Source of the DNA: Microcaldota archaeon
GTDB taxonomy: Archaea > Micrarchaeota > Micrarchaeia > Micrarchaeales > Micrarchaeaceae
Reading direction: 5' to 3'
Assembly: GCA_021807115.1 (NCBI GenBank)
Contig: JAKAPJ010000001.1
Span: forward strand, 1 to 64,000
DNA: 64,000 nucleotides
This document shows, piece after piece, positions 50,891-59,595 of this stretch; position 1 is the first letter of the stretch; every line of letters begins with the position of its first letter. Under the pieces are notes generated by a model that was given only the letters and a program-made list of their open reading frames with translations, was not told where the DNA came from and made no database searches. Both the position numbers and the translations under genes were made by a program.

Positions 50891-51943
50891 ATGTCGGTTG
50901 ATCTGGCAAAGCTGGTTTCGAAGAGGGTGCTTAACCTAGAGGAGCTGCGCGACAGGACGGTCGCGATAGACGCTTACAATGTAATATACCAGTTCCTTTC
51001 GATTATCAGGGGGCCGGACGGCAATCAACTCGCAGACATCCATGGCAACGTGACCAGCCACCTCTCCGGCCTGTTCTACCGCAGCATAGACCTGCTGGGG
51101 TACGGCATAAAACCCATATACGTGTTCGACGGCATACCCTCCGTGCTGAAGCAGAAGACAATAGCGGCCAGGATGCAGAGGCGCCGCGCGGCGTACGAAG
51201 CATGGCAAGAGGCAAAAGCCAGGGGGGCAGTAGAGGAGGCTAGGGCCCACGCACAGGCTAGCACAAGGATCACCAAGGAAGTGGTAGCCAGTGCAAAGGA
51301 CCTGTTGGGGCTCATGGCCATACCGTATGTGAGCGCGCCGGGCGAGGGCGAGGCGCAGGCAAGTCGCATGTGTGCGAATGGACAGGCGTACGCGGTAGGC
51401 AGCCAGGATTACGACACCATGCTTTTCGGTGCGCCATTGGTGGTGAGGAACCTCACCTTAAGCGGCCGCCGGAAGTTGCCAGGCAAGCACATATACGTAA
51501 ACGTCGAGCCGGAGCTTATGAGTCTTGATGGCACCCTGGGCGAGCTTGGCATAAGTCAGCGGCAGCTCATATGGCTGGGCATACTGCTAGGGACAGACTT
51601 CAACGAAGGCGTGGTAGGAGTGGGGCCCAAGACTGCGCTTAAGATAGTGAAGGGCGCAGCCACCATAGAGGACATAAAGAACTATGTAAAATCCAAGTAC
51701 AACGCGGAGTTCGAGCTCGACATACGCGAGGTGGAGTCGCTGTTTCTCAACCCAGAGACCTCAGAAATAGACGACTCAAGCCTCAGGGACCCATCTACCA
51801 GGGTACCAAACAAGGAGTCAATCATAAAGTTCCTATGCGACCAGCACGACTTCGGCCACGAGCGCATAGGGAAGTTCGCCGACAAACTCATAGCGATAAA
51901 GAGCAGCGCAGGGCAGAGCGGTATGTCGAGATGGCTCAAGTAG
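50891..51943 (+). CDS. fen1: Flap endonuclease 1
   Basis: FEN-1 removes 5' flaps during Okazaki fragment maturation and repair. The 350-residue protein keeps all catalytic acids: VAIDAYNVIYQF, YVFDGIP, YVSAPGEGEAQAS, SQDYDTMLFG and LGTDFNEGVVGVGPKTALK. The C-terminus has a PCNA-interacting box QSGMSRWL. It is cotranscribed with MBF1. Confidence 0.97.
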   Translation: MSVDLAKLVSKRVLNLEELRDRTVAIDAYNVIYQFLSIIRGPDGNQLADIHGNVTSHLSGLFYRSIDLLGYGIKPIYVFDGIPSVLKQKTIAARMQRRRAAYEAWQEAKARGAVEEARAHAQASTRITKEVVASAKDLLGLMAIPYVSAPGEGEAQASRMCANGQAYAVGSQDYDTMLFGAPLVVRNLTLSGRRKLPGKHIYVNVEPELMSLDGTLGELGISQRQLIWLGILLGTDFNEGVVGVGPKTALKIVKGAATIEDIKNYVKSKYNAEFELDIREVESLFLNPETSEIDDSSLRDPSTRVPNKESIIKFLCDQHDFGHERIGKFADKLIAIKSSAGQSGMSRWLK

Positions 51944-51956
51944 GGGAGCGCACGCA

Positions 51957-51993
51957 ACGTATGTCACTGTCATATTTAAATTCACGTATGTCA
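51957..51993 (+). promoter_or_regulatory. Hsp20 promoter with flanking direct repeats
   Basis: A perfect 10-nt direct repeat ACGTATGTCA occurs at 51957-51966 and 51984-51993. The TATA box CATATTTAAA (51971-51980) lies between the copies. The first copy abuts the BRE side, the second sits between the TATA box and the predicted transcript start near 52000. This arrangement suits binding of a repressor that blocks TBP/TFB or polymerase. Confidence 0.55.
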
Positions 51994-52011
51994 AACAAGT
52001 AATCGGGTGCG

Positions 52012-52506
52012 ATGAGGATGCCAAAGAAGAAGGGCGACGACCAGGCCGAGGATGCCGGTATACAGAGGCTCAACAAGCTGTTGCAGGATACGTACCGCGC
52101 GCTGAAGAAGGATGTAGCCAAGCCAATCCAGCAGGACTCGGCGTACGCACAATCATCAACTGCCAATCCACAACCTGGCGGATCTGCCATGCCAGCAGGC
52201 GCGGTGGGCCCAGCGTTCGCAAGGGACCTTGAGCCACTTGTCGACATGATAGACAGGAAGGGTGAGATAGTCATTATGGTAGAGATGCAGGGAGTCCACG
52301 GCAGGGACCTTTCAGTTTCCGCGTCCCACACAGGAGTGGATATATTCGGTCGCGGCAGCTTCAGGAACTATACAAAAAAGGTGGACTTCCCGTCCCAAGT
52401 CACACCCACGCCGAAGGAGGCGAAATTCAGGAACGGGATACTGGAGCTTACTTTCGAGAAATCACAGAAGCAGGGCGGAAGAGTTAATGTGAAGGTCGAA
52501 TACTAA
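52012..52506 (+). CDS. hsp20: Small heat-shock protein, Hsp20/GvpH-like
   Basis: This protein of about 164 residues has an alpha-crystallin-like domain in its C-terminal half. It includes PLVDMIDRKGEIVIMVEMQG, ASHTGVDIFGRGSFRNYTK and KFRNGILELTFEK, where NGILEL is the family signature. The N-terminal 65 residues are a variable, disordered arm. ATG 52012 or 52018 starts the gene. The promoter carries two direct repeats that look like operators. A 31-residue basic protein gene follows 20 nt later. Confidence 0.88.
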   Translation: MRMPKKKGDDQAEDAGIQRLNKLLQDTYRALKKDVAKPIQQDSAYAQSSTANPQPGGSAMPAGAVGPAFARDLEPLVDMIDRKGEIVIMVEMQGVHGRDLSVSASHTGVDIFGRGSFRNYTKKVDFPSQVTPTPKEAKFRNGILELTFEKSQKQGGRVNVKVEY

Positions 52507-52526
52507 TTCGGAATCGATGTGATCAA

Positions 52527-52622
52527 ATGGGAAAGAAAATCGGCAAGTCCTACAGGAAGGTGAAGAAGGCCAGGAAACTCAAGCGCGAGCACAACAGGAC
52601 CAGGAGGCGTTCCAGGCGCTGA
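52527..52622 (+). CDS. 31-residue highly basic microprotein
   Basis: The ORF encodes MGKKIGKSYRKVKKARKLKR followed by EHNRTRRRSRR, with more than half of residues Lys or Arg. It has GTGATC 3 nt before the ATG, matching the anti-Shine-Dalgarno sequence expected here. Size and charge recall eL41 (about 25 residues) and other ribosomal microproteins, but the sequence is not clearly eL41. It may be cotranscribed with Hsp20. A ribosome-associated role is inferred. Confidence 0.6.
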   Translation: MGKKIGKSYRKVKKARKLKREHNRTRRRSRR

Positions 52623-52643
52623 TGTGTGCGCCGCCACGGGGTT

Positions 52644-53237
52644 TCAACTTACATCTACGAAGCTCTGGTCGTTGAACTCATAGGCTATAGTGTCGTCGTC
52701 CACAGTGAGCGCGCCTATGAACTCGTCCCTGCTCGCCATCCTCTTCGTTGTGCTGCCGAACTCCGTAACATAGAACAGGCCATTGAGCTCGAATACCGTC
52801 TTTATACTTCTTGATGCGCCCCTCACGTAGACGAACACCTTTGTCGACGGGTTACCCAGCGCTATGAGCAGACTGCAGAAAAGCGTGTTCTTATCTACAG
52901 TGTCCCCCACGCCGAACTTCATCGTTTCGTTTGGCGTAAGCCAGAACTCCAGCGGCATCTGTACATCCTCTATCTCGTCCCTCACGAACGCATAAGCCTT
53001 GAGGCTGGCCTCGTAGAAATGCTCCACATAGGAGTAGGCCCCGAAGCTGCCCCTTATGTCGTTGGCCTTGGCCAGGACAGACTCGTCCTTCGGAGTCACA
53101 AGGGTGGTCAACTCTGCGACGGAGATGTGCTCCTTCTCCTCTATGTAGTCCTTGTACCGCGCTATTATGGCAAGGTACAGCTGGTTTAGCCTCAGTTCAC
53201 GATCCAGTGCAACCTTGCCGTTATCGTCGGCCATCAT
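52644..53237 (-). CDS. Transglutaminase-like fold protein lacking the catalytic cysteine
   Basis: This 197-residue protein has the transglutaminase-like segment LEFWLTPNETMKFGVGDTVD followed by NTLFCSLLIALGNPSTKVFV. In active members this reads WxTPxETL...GDCEDKAxLLxSLLxALG. Here GDC is GDT (T113), so the nucleophile is gone. The region after it (TVFELNGLFYVTEFGST) holds the usual His/Asp strand positions without a clear His. The N-terminal 90 residues are helical. It is likely a non-enzymatic relic or binding protein. Confidence 0.65.
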   Translation of the reverse strand: MMADDNGKVALDRELRLNQLYLAIIARYKDYIEEKEHISVAELTTLVTPKDESVLAKANDIRGSFGAYSYVEHFYEASLKAYAFVRDEIEDVQMPLEFWLTPNETMKFGVGDTVDKNTLFCSLLIALGNPSTKVFVYVRGASRSIKTVFELNGLFYVTEFGSTTKRMASRDEFIGALTVDDDTIAYEFNDQSFVDVS

Positions 53238-53412
53238 AATCTGCCATTATTACAGCTCAAATAAGTGATAAATATCTTCCTACCCCTCACTTTTGCGCTT
53301 TGCCGGTTCGGCAGCATGTTTCGACGGGCACACGCAAAAAACACACAAGAAAGTACAAAAAAATTTAGCAACATTAATATTACTTGTTCTTCAATCTACT
53401 AACGCTGATGGG

Positions 53413-54090
53413 ATGGTCGAAGCGGGGAAGCTCATTGTAATAACCGGCCCAATGTTCTCGGGCAAGACCACAAAGCTCATAAGCGAGATATCCAAGGCCC
53501 GCAAGAAGAACCTCCGTGCAGTCGTGCTCAAGTCCGCGATAGACACAAGGTACAGCAGGTCCGATGTTGTATCCCACGACGGCCTGAAACTCCCGGCAAT
53601 GGTGTTGCCAGATGGCGAAGCGTGCATCCCTGTTCTGAGGCGCATAGCCTGCGACTACGACGTCATAGGCATAGACGAAGGGCACTTCTGGGATGGCGTG
53701 CCAGGCCTCGCCGCTGCGCTCGACGATCTCGCATTCGACTCGAAAATTATCTATGTGTCAATGCTCAACAGGAAAAATATGGGCACCTCGTTCGACATAG
53801 GAGAGAAGCTCCTGCCTCTTGCCGACCACATATACTCACTAGGGGCCCATTGCTCGCAGTGTGGTAGGAAGGCGGCATTCACGCAGAGGATTACAAACTA
53901 CCGCACAGGCGGCAAGCAGAAGTTCGTGGGCGGCGCTGGCGACTACGAGCCACGGTGCAGGACGCATTTCATGCGCCAGAAGTTAGTCGGGCAGTCCTCC
54001 CTCGCGGAGCCAATCACCGCCTCGCCCAAGAGCGCGCAGAAAATCAGGACAAAGATACCGATTTCGCCACAGACACTGCCCTCTCCTTAG
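53413..54090 (+). CDS. tdk: Thymidine kinase
   Basis: This type II thymidine kinase makes dTMP from thymidine and ATP. The protein of about 225 residues shows Walker A VITGPMFSGKTTKLI, Walker B VIGIDEGHFWDG, the lasso zinc site CSQCGRKAAFTQR and CRTH, and the substrate loop TNYRTGGKQKFVGGAGDYEP. ATG 53413 is chosen; the ORF extends upstream to 53293 but with non-native sequence. The 3' end overlaps the convergent deoxynucleotidase gene by 47 nt. It provides a salvage route beside ThyX. Confidence 0.95.
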   Translation: MVEAGKLIVITGPMFSGKTTKLISEISKARKKNLRAVVLKSAIDTRYSRSDVVSHDGLKLPAMVLPDGEACIPVLRRIACDYDVIGIDEGHFWDGVPGLAAALDDLAFDSKIIYVSMLNRKNMGTSFDIGEKLLPLADHIYSLGAHCSQCGRKAAFTQRITNYRTGGKQKFVGGAGDYEPRCRTHFMRQKLVGQSSLAEPITASPKSAQKIRTKIPISPQTLPSP

Positions 54091-54742
54091 CTGCAGACTC
54101 TATTAGTACCTGCATAGCCTCCTGCACGTTCTTCACCCTTACCACACTATCCCCATCTCTTATGTACCTGTTGTACGGCATGTCTATAAGGAGTATGAGT
54201 TTGCCCTTCGCTATTACCTCCTCTGCGACCTTAGGGGAGTCGTCTATGTAAATATCATAGCCCATGTCGGCCTTGCTTTTATCCGGCGGGCACACCTCAA
54301 GCGGGTAGGAATCCAGGCCATGCATCTTAAGCCAGTTCTGCAGGTTTTCCACAGTGCCGCCCGTGGCGCCAGAGCTGTCAGGGCTGCGGGTCGTCACAAT
54401 GCTTACCTCGTAGTGCCTTGCAAGCTCGCGCATCTGTGCGCTGTCCCCCGTGAATTTTATGCTTCTGTAATTGTTCTTCCATGCATCAGTGTAAAAATGC
54501 ATCATTTCCTCATAGTTGGAGTTTATGGATTTGAAGTTCCAGTCCCTGTGGTCCGCCGCGGTATAGGTAGTGCCATGCTTTGTATTGTAGCCGGCCAGCA
54601 TGAGATCCAGCACATTCGCCATGGTGCCATCTACGTCCAATGCCACCCTTGGCTGCCCTTTCCTCAACAGCGATCCTAGCTCCTCCACGGAATTGCCTGC
54701 CGTAGATGTATCCGGCCGGACAATCAAAGGTATCTGTATCAC
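54044..54742 (-). CDS. HAD-superfamily 5'(3')-deoxyribonucleotidase (NT5C-like)
   Basis: This 232-residue HAD phosphatase has motif I VALDVDGTMANV (D36, D38), motif II IVTTRS, and motif III region DIYIDDSPKVAEEV. It resembles NT5C-type enzymes that remove phosphate from dUMP and dTMP. The GTG at 54742 starts it. The convergent overlap with thymidine kinase places opposing kinase and phosphatase activities back to back, so read-through or antisense transcription could balance them. Confidence 0.85.
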   Translation of the reverse strand: MIQIPLIVRPDTSTAGNSVEELGSLLRKGQPRVALDVDGTMANVLDLMLAGYNTKHGTTYTAADHRDWNFKSINSNYEEMMHFYTDAWKNNYRSIKFTGDSAQMRELARHYEVSIVTTRSPDSSGATGGTVENLQNWLKMHGLDSYPLEVCPPDKSKADMGYDIYIDDSPKVAEEVIAKGKLILLIDMPYNRYIRDGDSVVRVKNVQEAMQVLIESAAKERAVSVAKSVSLS

Positions 54743-54880
54743 AGATATTTAATACTGCCAAATACGTCCAAAAATGCAAAAAACCTTGCGATTATGTCAT
54801 TTGTGCCCCAGCGCCGATGCCATATCCAAACCTATTTATATAGCCCACAACCAACACTATTCGAGATTGTGGCGCATTTT

Positions 54881-57184
54881 ATGCGCGCGGCTGGTTCCTT
54901 GCCACACAACAGACACAAAGCGGCCTCCAGCGCCGTAATCCGTCCAATCAGGTTCCACACAACATCCCTTTCTAAGGTCAGGCGCGCAGCCAAGGTGCAA
55001 TCTTCGGTCGAATACCTGATAGTTTACGGCTGGCTAATAGTGCTGCTGTCATTGGTCTTCACCCTTCTCCTGTACTTTGCAAGCGCGCCTCAGAACGTTG
55101 CGCCAAACTCGTGTTCGCTTATCCAGGCCGCGGCAAAGGTCGCATGCGAGGACATCGTGATATCTGCCAACGCGGTGTCGCACAATACTGTGGCAACCCT
55201 GTACCTGTTCAATGCAGAACCGTATGCCGTTGCGAACGTTATGGCATTAATGGCGATAGGTGGTTCAAATACGACCCCTTCATCGTGCTACCCTGCTCTG
55301 GTCCGGCAGGGCGCCCCAATAAACTGTGTAATACAAGTGCCGGGCAGCTACAAAGATTCACAGTACGTGGCAGGCGCAATATACGTGCGGTTTTCCGCAT
55401 GCGGCCTGCTCAGGAACTACTCCATATCGTCACCCACATGCACTAACGCGCCAACTGCAACATCAGTAGGGGCGTTCCAGGCCCATGTGCAAGGTACTCC
55501 CGCTCCAACGTCCACAACCGTGGCTTCAACAACGGTTCTCACGTCTTCTACCAGCACGTCCATAACCACTACCACAACATCCACAATAAGCCTGGGTCCC
55601 CATCAGGGGGTAATAATTTTCGGGGTACAGGGCGCCCTCACAGGAGTTCCCGCAGGCACGAATATTCTCACGCTCGACGGCACAAACTATGGCTATGGCT
55701 CGCTTCCTGTCTACACAGTGGTCACGATTGGCAATACTGTCACATACTCTTGGAACGGCGTCGTGCTGTTCTCCCCCACCAGTAGGTGGGAATGGTCTTC
55801 GACCTCGGGATGCGGTGCAACTGCGCAGTCCGGCTCTTTTGTCGCACAGTCATCATGCGAGGCAAACGGCGTGTACGGGGAGCAGTACTATCTCACGACA
55901 GCCACAAGCCCTGGCTCTGGCGGGTCAGTAAGCAGCCCAGGCTGGTTCAATGCCAACACCAACAATGTGATACAGGCCTACCCGAACTCCGGTTATGAAT
56001 TCGCAGGATGGTCCGGATCAGTTGCGCAGGGGGACACTGGCATCGCATACAGCGGCATGTCCAACCCATATACAATTACGGTGAACGGCAACGGGATAAC
56101 AGAGACGGCAGACTTCAAAGCGCTTACCCCAGACATATGGTACGTCGACAATTCATCGGACAAAGTGGTGCCAGTAAATTCATCGTATATGTACATATTC
56201 AGCCCTATAAACGTAGGCCCAGGTGCCACACAGATAACCGCATCCACGGACGACAGCACAGTATTCGTAAGCGAGTACGGGGCGTATACTTCCGGCAGTA
56301 CATTCCCCCTGCCGTCTCCTGGCGTGGCAGTTATAAGCACGTCCAGCATGTCAGAGATAACCAACATAGGTGGGATAGGGTGGTGCACGGGCACGAACCC
56401 TAGGACATGCGACGAGTATGTGCATGGCATAGCATATAACCACTGCACAAACGGATGCCTGCCCGCGTACCAAGGCGATCTTGTCGCTACAAACCAGAGC
56501 GGCAGCGATGACAGTATCATGAGTTTCACTTACCAAAGCCCGTACGGTTACAAGAACAGTCTTGCAATCTGCCCAAGCGGGCAGCTAATCGGCTGCCCGA
56601 CAAATCCGTACGACCTTGCATTCTCCGAAGACGGATCCGTAATAGGGGTGACTGACAGGATTTCGCCAGGGCAGGTGAGCTTCATAGCCGCAAGCACCGG
56701 CTCTGCGCTCAAGGCGGTGGTCCTGCCCAACGGTGCATCGCAGGGTGAAATGCCCAGTGGCATAGCATTCGATGCGTTAGGGTTTGCGTATGTCGCAGTG
56801 TGGGAATCAGGCGACCTTGCTGTTATATCACCTAGCCCAAGCTACACTGTTACGGAGTACGCGCTCAACAAGGCACCGTCGCCTAACTTCGATACGAACA
56901 TACATCCGGAAGGTGTTGCGGTCTACGACGCCGGGCAGGAGCTGTTCGTTGCTGACACAAAGTCAAACGTTGTGGAGGTGTTCCGCATACCAGGGGGAGT
57001 GCCTACATGGCTTGCAAACATATCTGTGCCAAGCCCACGATACATAGCCATAACCAAGAACGGCTTCGCCTTTGTCACGTCCTCCACGTCTGGCCTTTAC
57101 AAGATAAGCATAGCATCGCTTAGCGTGGTATCAAGCTACCCTGACGCCACAGGCATCCCGGACGGCATAACAGTGCTGCCCTAA
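54881..57184 (+). CDS. Large pilin-anchored surface protein with repeat domain and beta-propeller
   Basis: This protein of about 767 residues starts at ATG 54881, after a TATA box at 54836-54843. A basic leader precedes a prepilin-like helix (SSVEYLIVYGWLIVLLSLVF). Next come a cysteine-containing beta domain, a Ser/Thr stalk (ASTTVLTSSTSTSITTTTTS), and a domain with the bacterial-repeat pattern (GYEFAGWSGS). The C-terminal half has YVTN/NHL-like repeats (GIAFDALGFAYVAVWESGDL, GVAVYDAGQELFVADTKSNV) typical of a beta-propeller. It is probably displayed on the cell surface for adhesion. Confidence 0.85.
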   Translation: MRAAGSLPHNRHKAASSAVIRPIRFHTTSLSKVRRAAKVQSSVEYLIVYGWLIVLLSLVFTLLLYFASAPQNVAPNSCSLIQAAAKVACEDIVISANAVSHNTVATLYLFNAEPYAVANVMALMAIGGSNTTPSSCYPALVRQGAPINCVIQVPGSYKDSQYVAGAIYVRFSACGLLRNYSISSPTCTNAPTATSVGAFQAHVQGTPAPTSTTVASTTVLTSSTSTSITTTTTSTISLGPHQGVIIFGVQGALTGVPAGTNILTLDGTNYGYGSLPVYTVVTIGNTVTYSWNGVVLFSPTSRWEWSSTSGCGATAQSGSFVAQSSCEANGVYGEQYYLTTATSPGSGGSVSSPGWFNANTNNVIQAYPNSGYEFAGWSGSVAQGDTGIAYSGMSNPYTITVNGNGITETADFKALTPDIWYVDNSSDKVVPVNSSYMYIFSPINVGPGATQITASTDDSTVFVSEYGAYTSGSTFPLPSPGVAVISTSSMSEITNIGGIGWCTGTNPRTCDEYVHGIAYNHCTNGCLPAYQGDLVATNQSGSDDSIMSFTYQSPYGYKNSLAICPSGQLIGCPTNPYDLAFSEDGSVIGVTDRISPGQVSFIAASTGSALKAVVLPNGASQGEMPSGIAFDALGFAYVAVWESGDLAVISPSPSYTVTEYALNKAPSPNFDTNIHPEGVAVYDAGQELFVADTKSNVVEVFRIPGGVPTWLANISVPSPRYIAITKNGFAFVTSSTSGLYKISIASLSVVSSYPDATGIPDGITVLP

Positions 57185-57193
57185 TCTTACTCC

Positions 57194-57550
57194 TTATCCC
57201 CTCAGCAGCCCCATGAGATGGTCTCCAATCCTCTTTGCGCCGTCGCTTATCCTCTCCCCTAGGGTCCTGTTGGCTTCGTACTGGCGTCTCTCAGCATCCG
57301 ACTGATTTCTTATTTCCTCAGCTCTATCTGTCTCCCCTACCCGTTCAAGCTGGTATGCGGCGACGCTAAGCAGCGTGGCCCTCCGTTTGTGGCTTGCCTC
57401 GTCCGGCACAATGCTGATGTAGGCATCAGCCAGGCTCCTCTTCAGCAGTATAAGCCTTTTTTCGTCCCTGAGCTGCGGATACATGTCCTCAGCTATCCTC
57501 ACCTCCGTGATCAGCCGGCTCATCTCCATGTATTTTTCGGCCTTGTCCAT
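57194..57550 (-). CDS. Small helical protein of unknown function
   Basis: This 118-residue protein is largely helical and charged (MSRLITEVRIAEDMYPQLRD, RRATLLSVAAYQLERVGETD). ATG 57550 follows GGGGTGA; a GTG at 57559 is an alternative. A TATA-like TATATAAATATT lies at about 57588-57599 on this strand. No family is recognised. Codon use is like the neighbours. Confidence 0.65.
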   Translation of the reverse strand: MDKAEKYMEMSRLITEVRIAEDMYPQLRDEKRLILLKRSLADAYISIVPDEASHKRRATLLSVAAYQLERVGETDRAEEIRNQSDAERRQYEANRTLGERISDGAKRIGDHLMGLLRG

Positions 57551-57747
57551 GCGTTTCACCCCTGTTAGACTCCTTGGCGGCTAGACAATATTTATATATT
57601 TCAAAAAGTTGCAAATTCGTCAAAATTCCGATTTTTTATAGCGGCCCGGACTGTGCACCGCCACCCCATCCCTTCCGTATGCCATGCAAACGATAAAAAG
57701 GCTAGTTGCCAATATGTCACTGTGCCACTGCCTATGGTGTCCCTACG

Positions 57748-59478
57748 TTGAACAAGAACATAGCAGACCTGCTTAGCGAGATAGCCGCATATCTGGAGCT
57801 CGAGGACTTCCCTACTGCCCGGTTTGAGATCAGAGCGTACCAGAAGGCGGCAATGACAATAGGCACACTGCAGGAGCCTATAGAAGACATATACAGGAAG
57901 GGCGGAGTCGGGTCCCTGATGGCGCTGCCCGGAGTCGGGAAGTCCATAGCCTCGCTGATAGAGGAATACATCAAGACTGGCAGGTCGAAAAAATACGATA
58001 CGCTAAGGAAGAAGTACCCTATCGACATGGCCGGGCTCACTTCAATCCAGGGGGTCGGTGCAAAGAAGGCACTTACGCTCTACAAAAAACTAGGGATTAC
58101 AGATGTGGAAGGCCTCAAGAAGGCGCTGGCGCAGCACAAGATCGCGGAGCTCGACGGGTTCGGCGAGAAGAGCGAGGAAATAATAACAAAGGGGCTGCAG
58201 ATAACCGAGTCCAGCAAGGGCAGGATGCTGCTTGGGGAGGCATTGCCTGTAGCCGAGGCCATGATAGCGAAGCTGAAGGGCAGCGGCCTTGTGGAACGCG
58301 CACTGGTTGCGGGCTCAGCAAGGAGGATGCGCGAGACTGTTGGCGATCTGGACATACTGGCCATATCCGCGCGTAACGAGAAGGTCATGGACTTCTTCAT
58401 TGGGATGGAGGAAGTGTCCAGCGTGGTACAGAAGGGCCCTACTAAGTCCACCGTTATGCTTAAGATCGGGATAAGCTGCGATCTCAGGGTGCTGGAACCT
58501 GCAAGCTTCGGCGCAGCCGTGCAATACTTCACAGGCAGCAGGGACCATAACATACAGGTCAGGACCATAGCCGTTAACAAGAGGTACAAACTCAACGAAT
58601 ATGGCCTGTTCGACAGGCGCGGCAGGAACATAGCCGGCCCCGAGGAGGAAGGCATATACGAGAAGCTGGGAATGCAGTGGATGCCTCCCGAGATGAGAGA
58701 GGCGCGCGGCGAGGTGAAGCTCGCGCAGGAGCACAAGATCCCGCGCCTCGTAGCGTCGGATGACATAGCAGGTGACATGCACACGCACACCAAGGAGACC
58801 GACGGCTCGAGCAGCCTCGAGGAGATGGTGGATGCGGCAATGAAGGCGGGCTACAAGTATATGGCCATAACAAACCACACCAAGAGTCTCTACATAGCAA
58901 AAGGGATGGACGACAGGCAGTTCGCAGAGTTCTTCAAGAGGGTGGACCGGCTACAGGACTCGCTTGACAGTGGATTCACCATATTCAAGGGTGTGGAATT
59001 GGACATACTCAAGGACGGCTCCTTGGACCTCAAGGCTGAGACACTTAGAGGCATGGACGTGGTCGTCGCCGCTGTGCATCAGAATACTGGTATGTCAGAG
59101 GAGCAGATGACTAGGAGGGTGGAACGTGCGCTCGATTCTGGCCTGGTGAGCGTGCTTGCGCATCCCACTGGAAGGCTGATAGGCGAAAGAGAGCCGTACA
59201 AGGTCGATCTCGAGAAGGTGTTCGAGTGCGCGGAGCGCAATGGGGTGGCCCTTGAGATAAACGCATTCCCGAACAGGACAGACCTGAACGACACGAACAT
59301 AATGCTTGCATCCAAGTACAAGGTAATGTTCAGCATTGGTACCGATTCCCACAGTGTGCAGCACCTCAGGTTCATGCGCTATGGCGTGGGCACGGCTAGG
59401 CGCGGATGGCTGGGCCCCGAAAGGGTGGTCAACACAATGACTGCGAAAAGGCTACTTGGCGTGCTCAAGGTAGGCTAA
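57748..59478 (+). CDS. polX: DNA polymerase X family protein with PHP domain
   Basis: PolX is a gap-filling repair polymerase with 3'-5' exonuclease and AP endonuclease activities in the PHP domain. The protein has about 576 residues from TTG 57748, which follows GGTG. HhH motifs are LMALPGVGKSIASLI and LTSIQGVGAKKALTL. The polymerase active site is VGDLDILA (199-202). The PHP domain begins GDMHTHTKETDGS with HTH at 345-347 and ends SIGTDSHSVQHL. All key residues appear intact. Confidence 0.96.
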   Translation: MNKNIADLLSEIAAYLELEDFPTARFEIRAYQKAAMTIGTLQEPIEDIYRKGGVGSLMALPGVGKSIASLIEEYIKTGRSKKYDTLRKKYPIDMAGLTSIQGVGAKKALTLYKKLGITDVEGLKKALAQHKIAELDGFGEKSEEIITKGLQITESSKGRMLLGEALPVAEAMIAKLKGSGLVERALVAGSARRMRETVGDLDILAISARNEKVMDFFIGMEEVSSVVQKGPTKSTVMLKIGISCDLRVLEPASFGAAVQYFTGSRDHNIQVRTIAVNKRYKLNEYGLFDRRGRNIAGPEEEGIYEKLGMQWMPPEMREARGEVKLAQEHKIPRLVASDDIAGDMHTHTKETDGSSSLEEMVDAAMKAGYKYMAITNHTKSLYIAKGMDDRQFAEFFKRVDRLQDSLDSGFTIFKGVELDILKDGSLDLKAETLRGMDVVVAAVHQNTGMSEEQMTRRVERALDSGLVSVLAHPTGRLIGEREPYKVDLEKVFECAERNGVALEINAFPNRTDLNDTNIMLASKYKVMFSIGTDSHSVQHLRFMRYGVGTARRGWLGPERVVNTMTAKRLLGVLKVG

Positions 59479-59508
59479 AGTCGCAGTACGCCTGTACCAT
59501 TGCTTTCT

Positions 59509-59570
59509 GTACACAGCATCATGCCTTTATAACCCCAAACCATTCTCTTTGCAAAAGCAATGCTGTGCAC
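59509..59570. other. Inverted repeat between convergent genes
   Basis: GTACACAGCAT (59509-59519) and ATGCTGTGCAC (59560-59570) are complementary at 10 of 11 positions across a 40-nt spacer. The repeat lies between the ends of polX and the DUF1801 gene. It may form a bidirectional transcript end. No transposon ends or target duplications were found. Confidence 0.35.
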
Positions 59571-59595
59571 ATACCGCCAATGTAATTCCCGCAGG

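Noticed and set aside
59509..59570. Inverted repeat as a transposon remnant
   Set aside because: No transposase fragment or target-site duplication is present; it lies between convergent genes where transcript-end structures are common.
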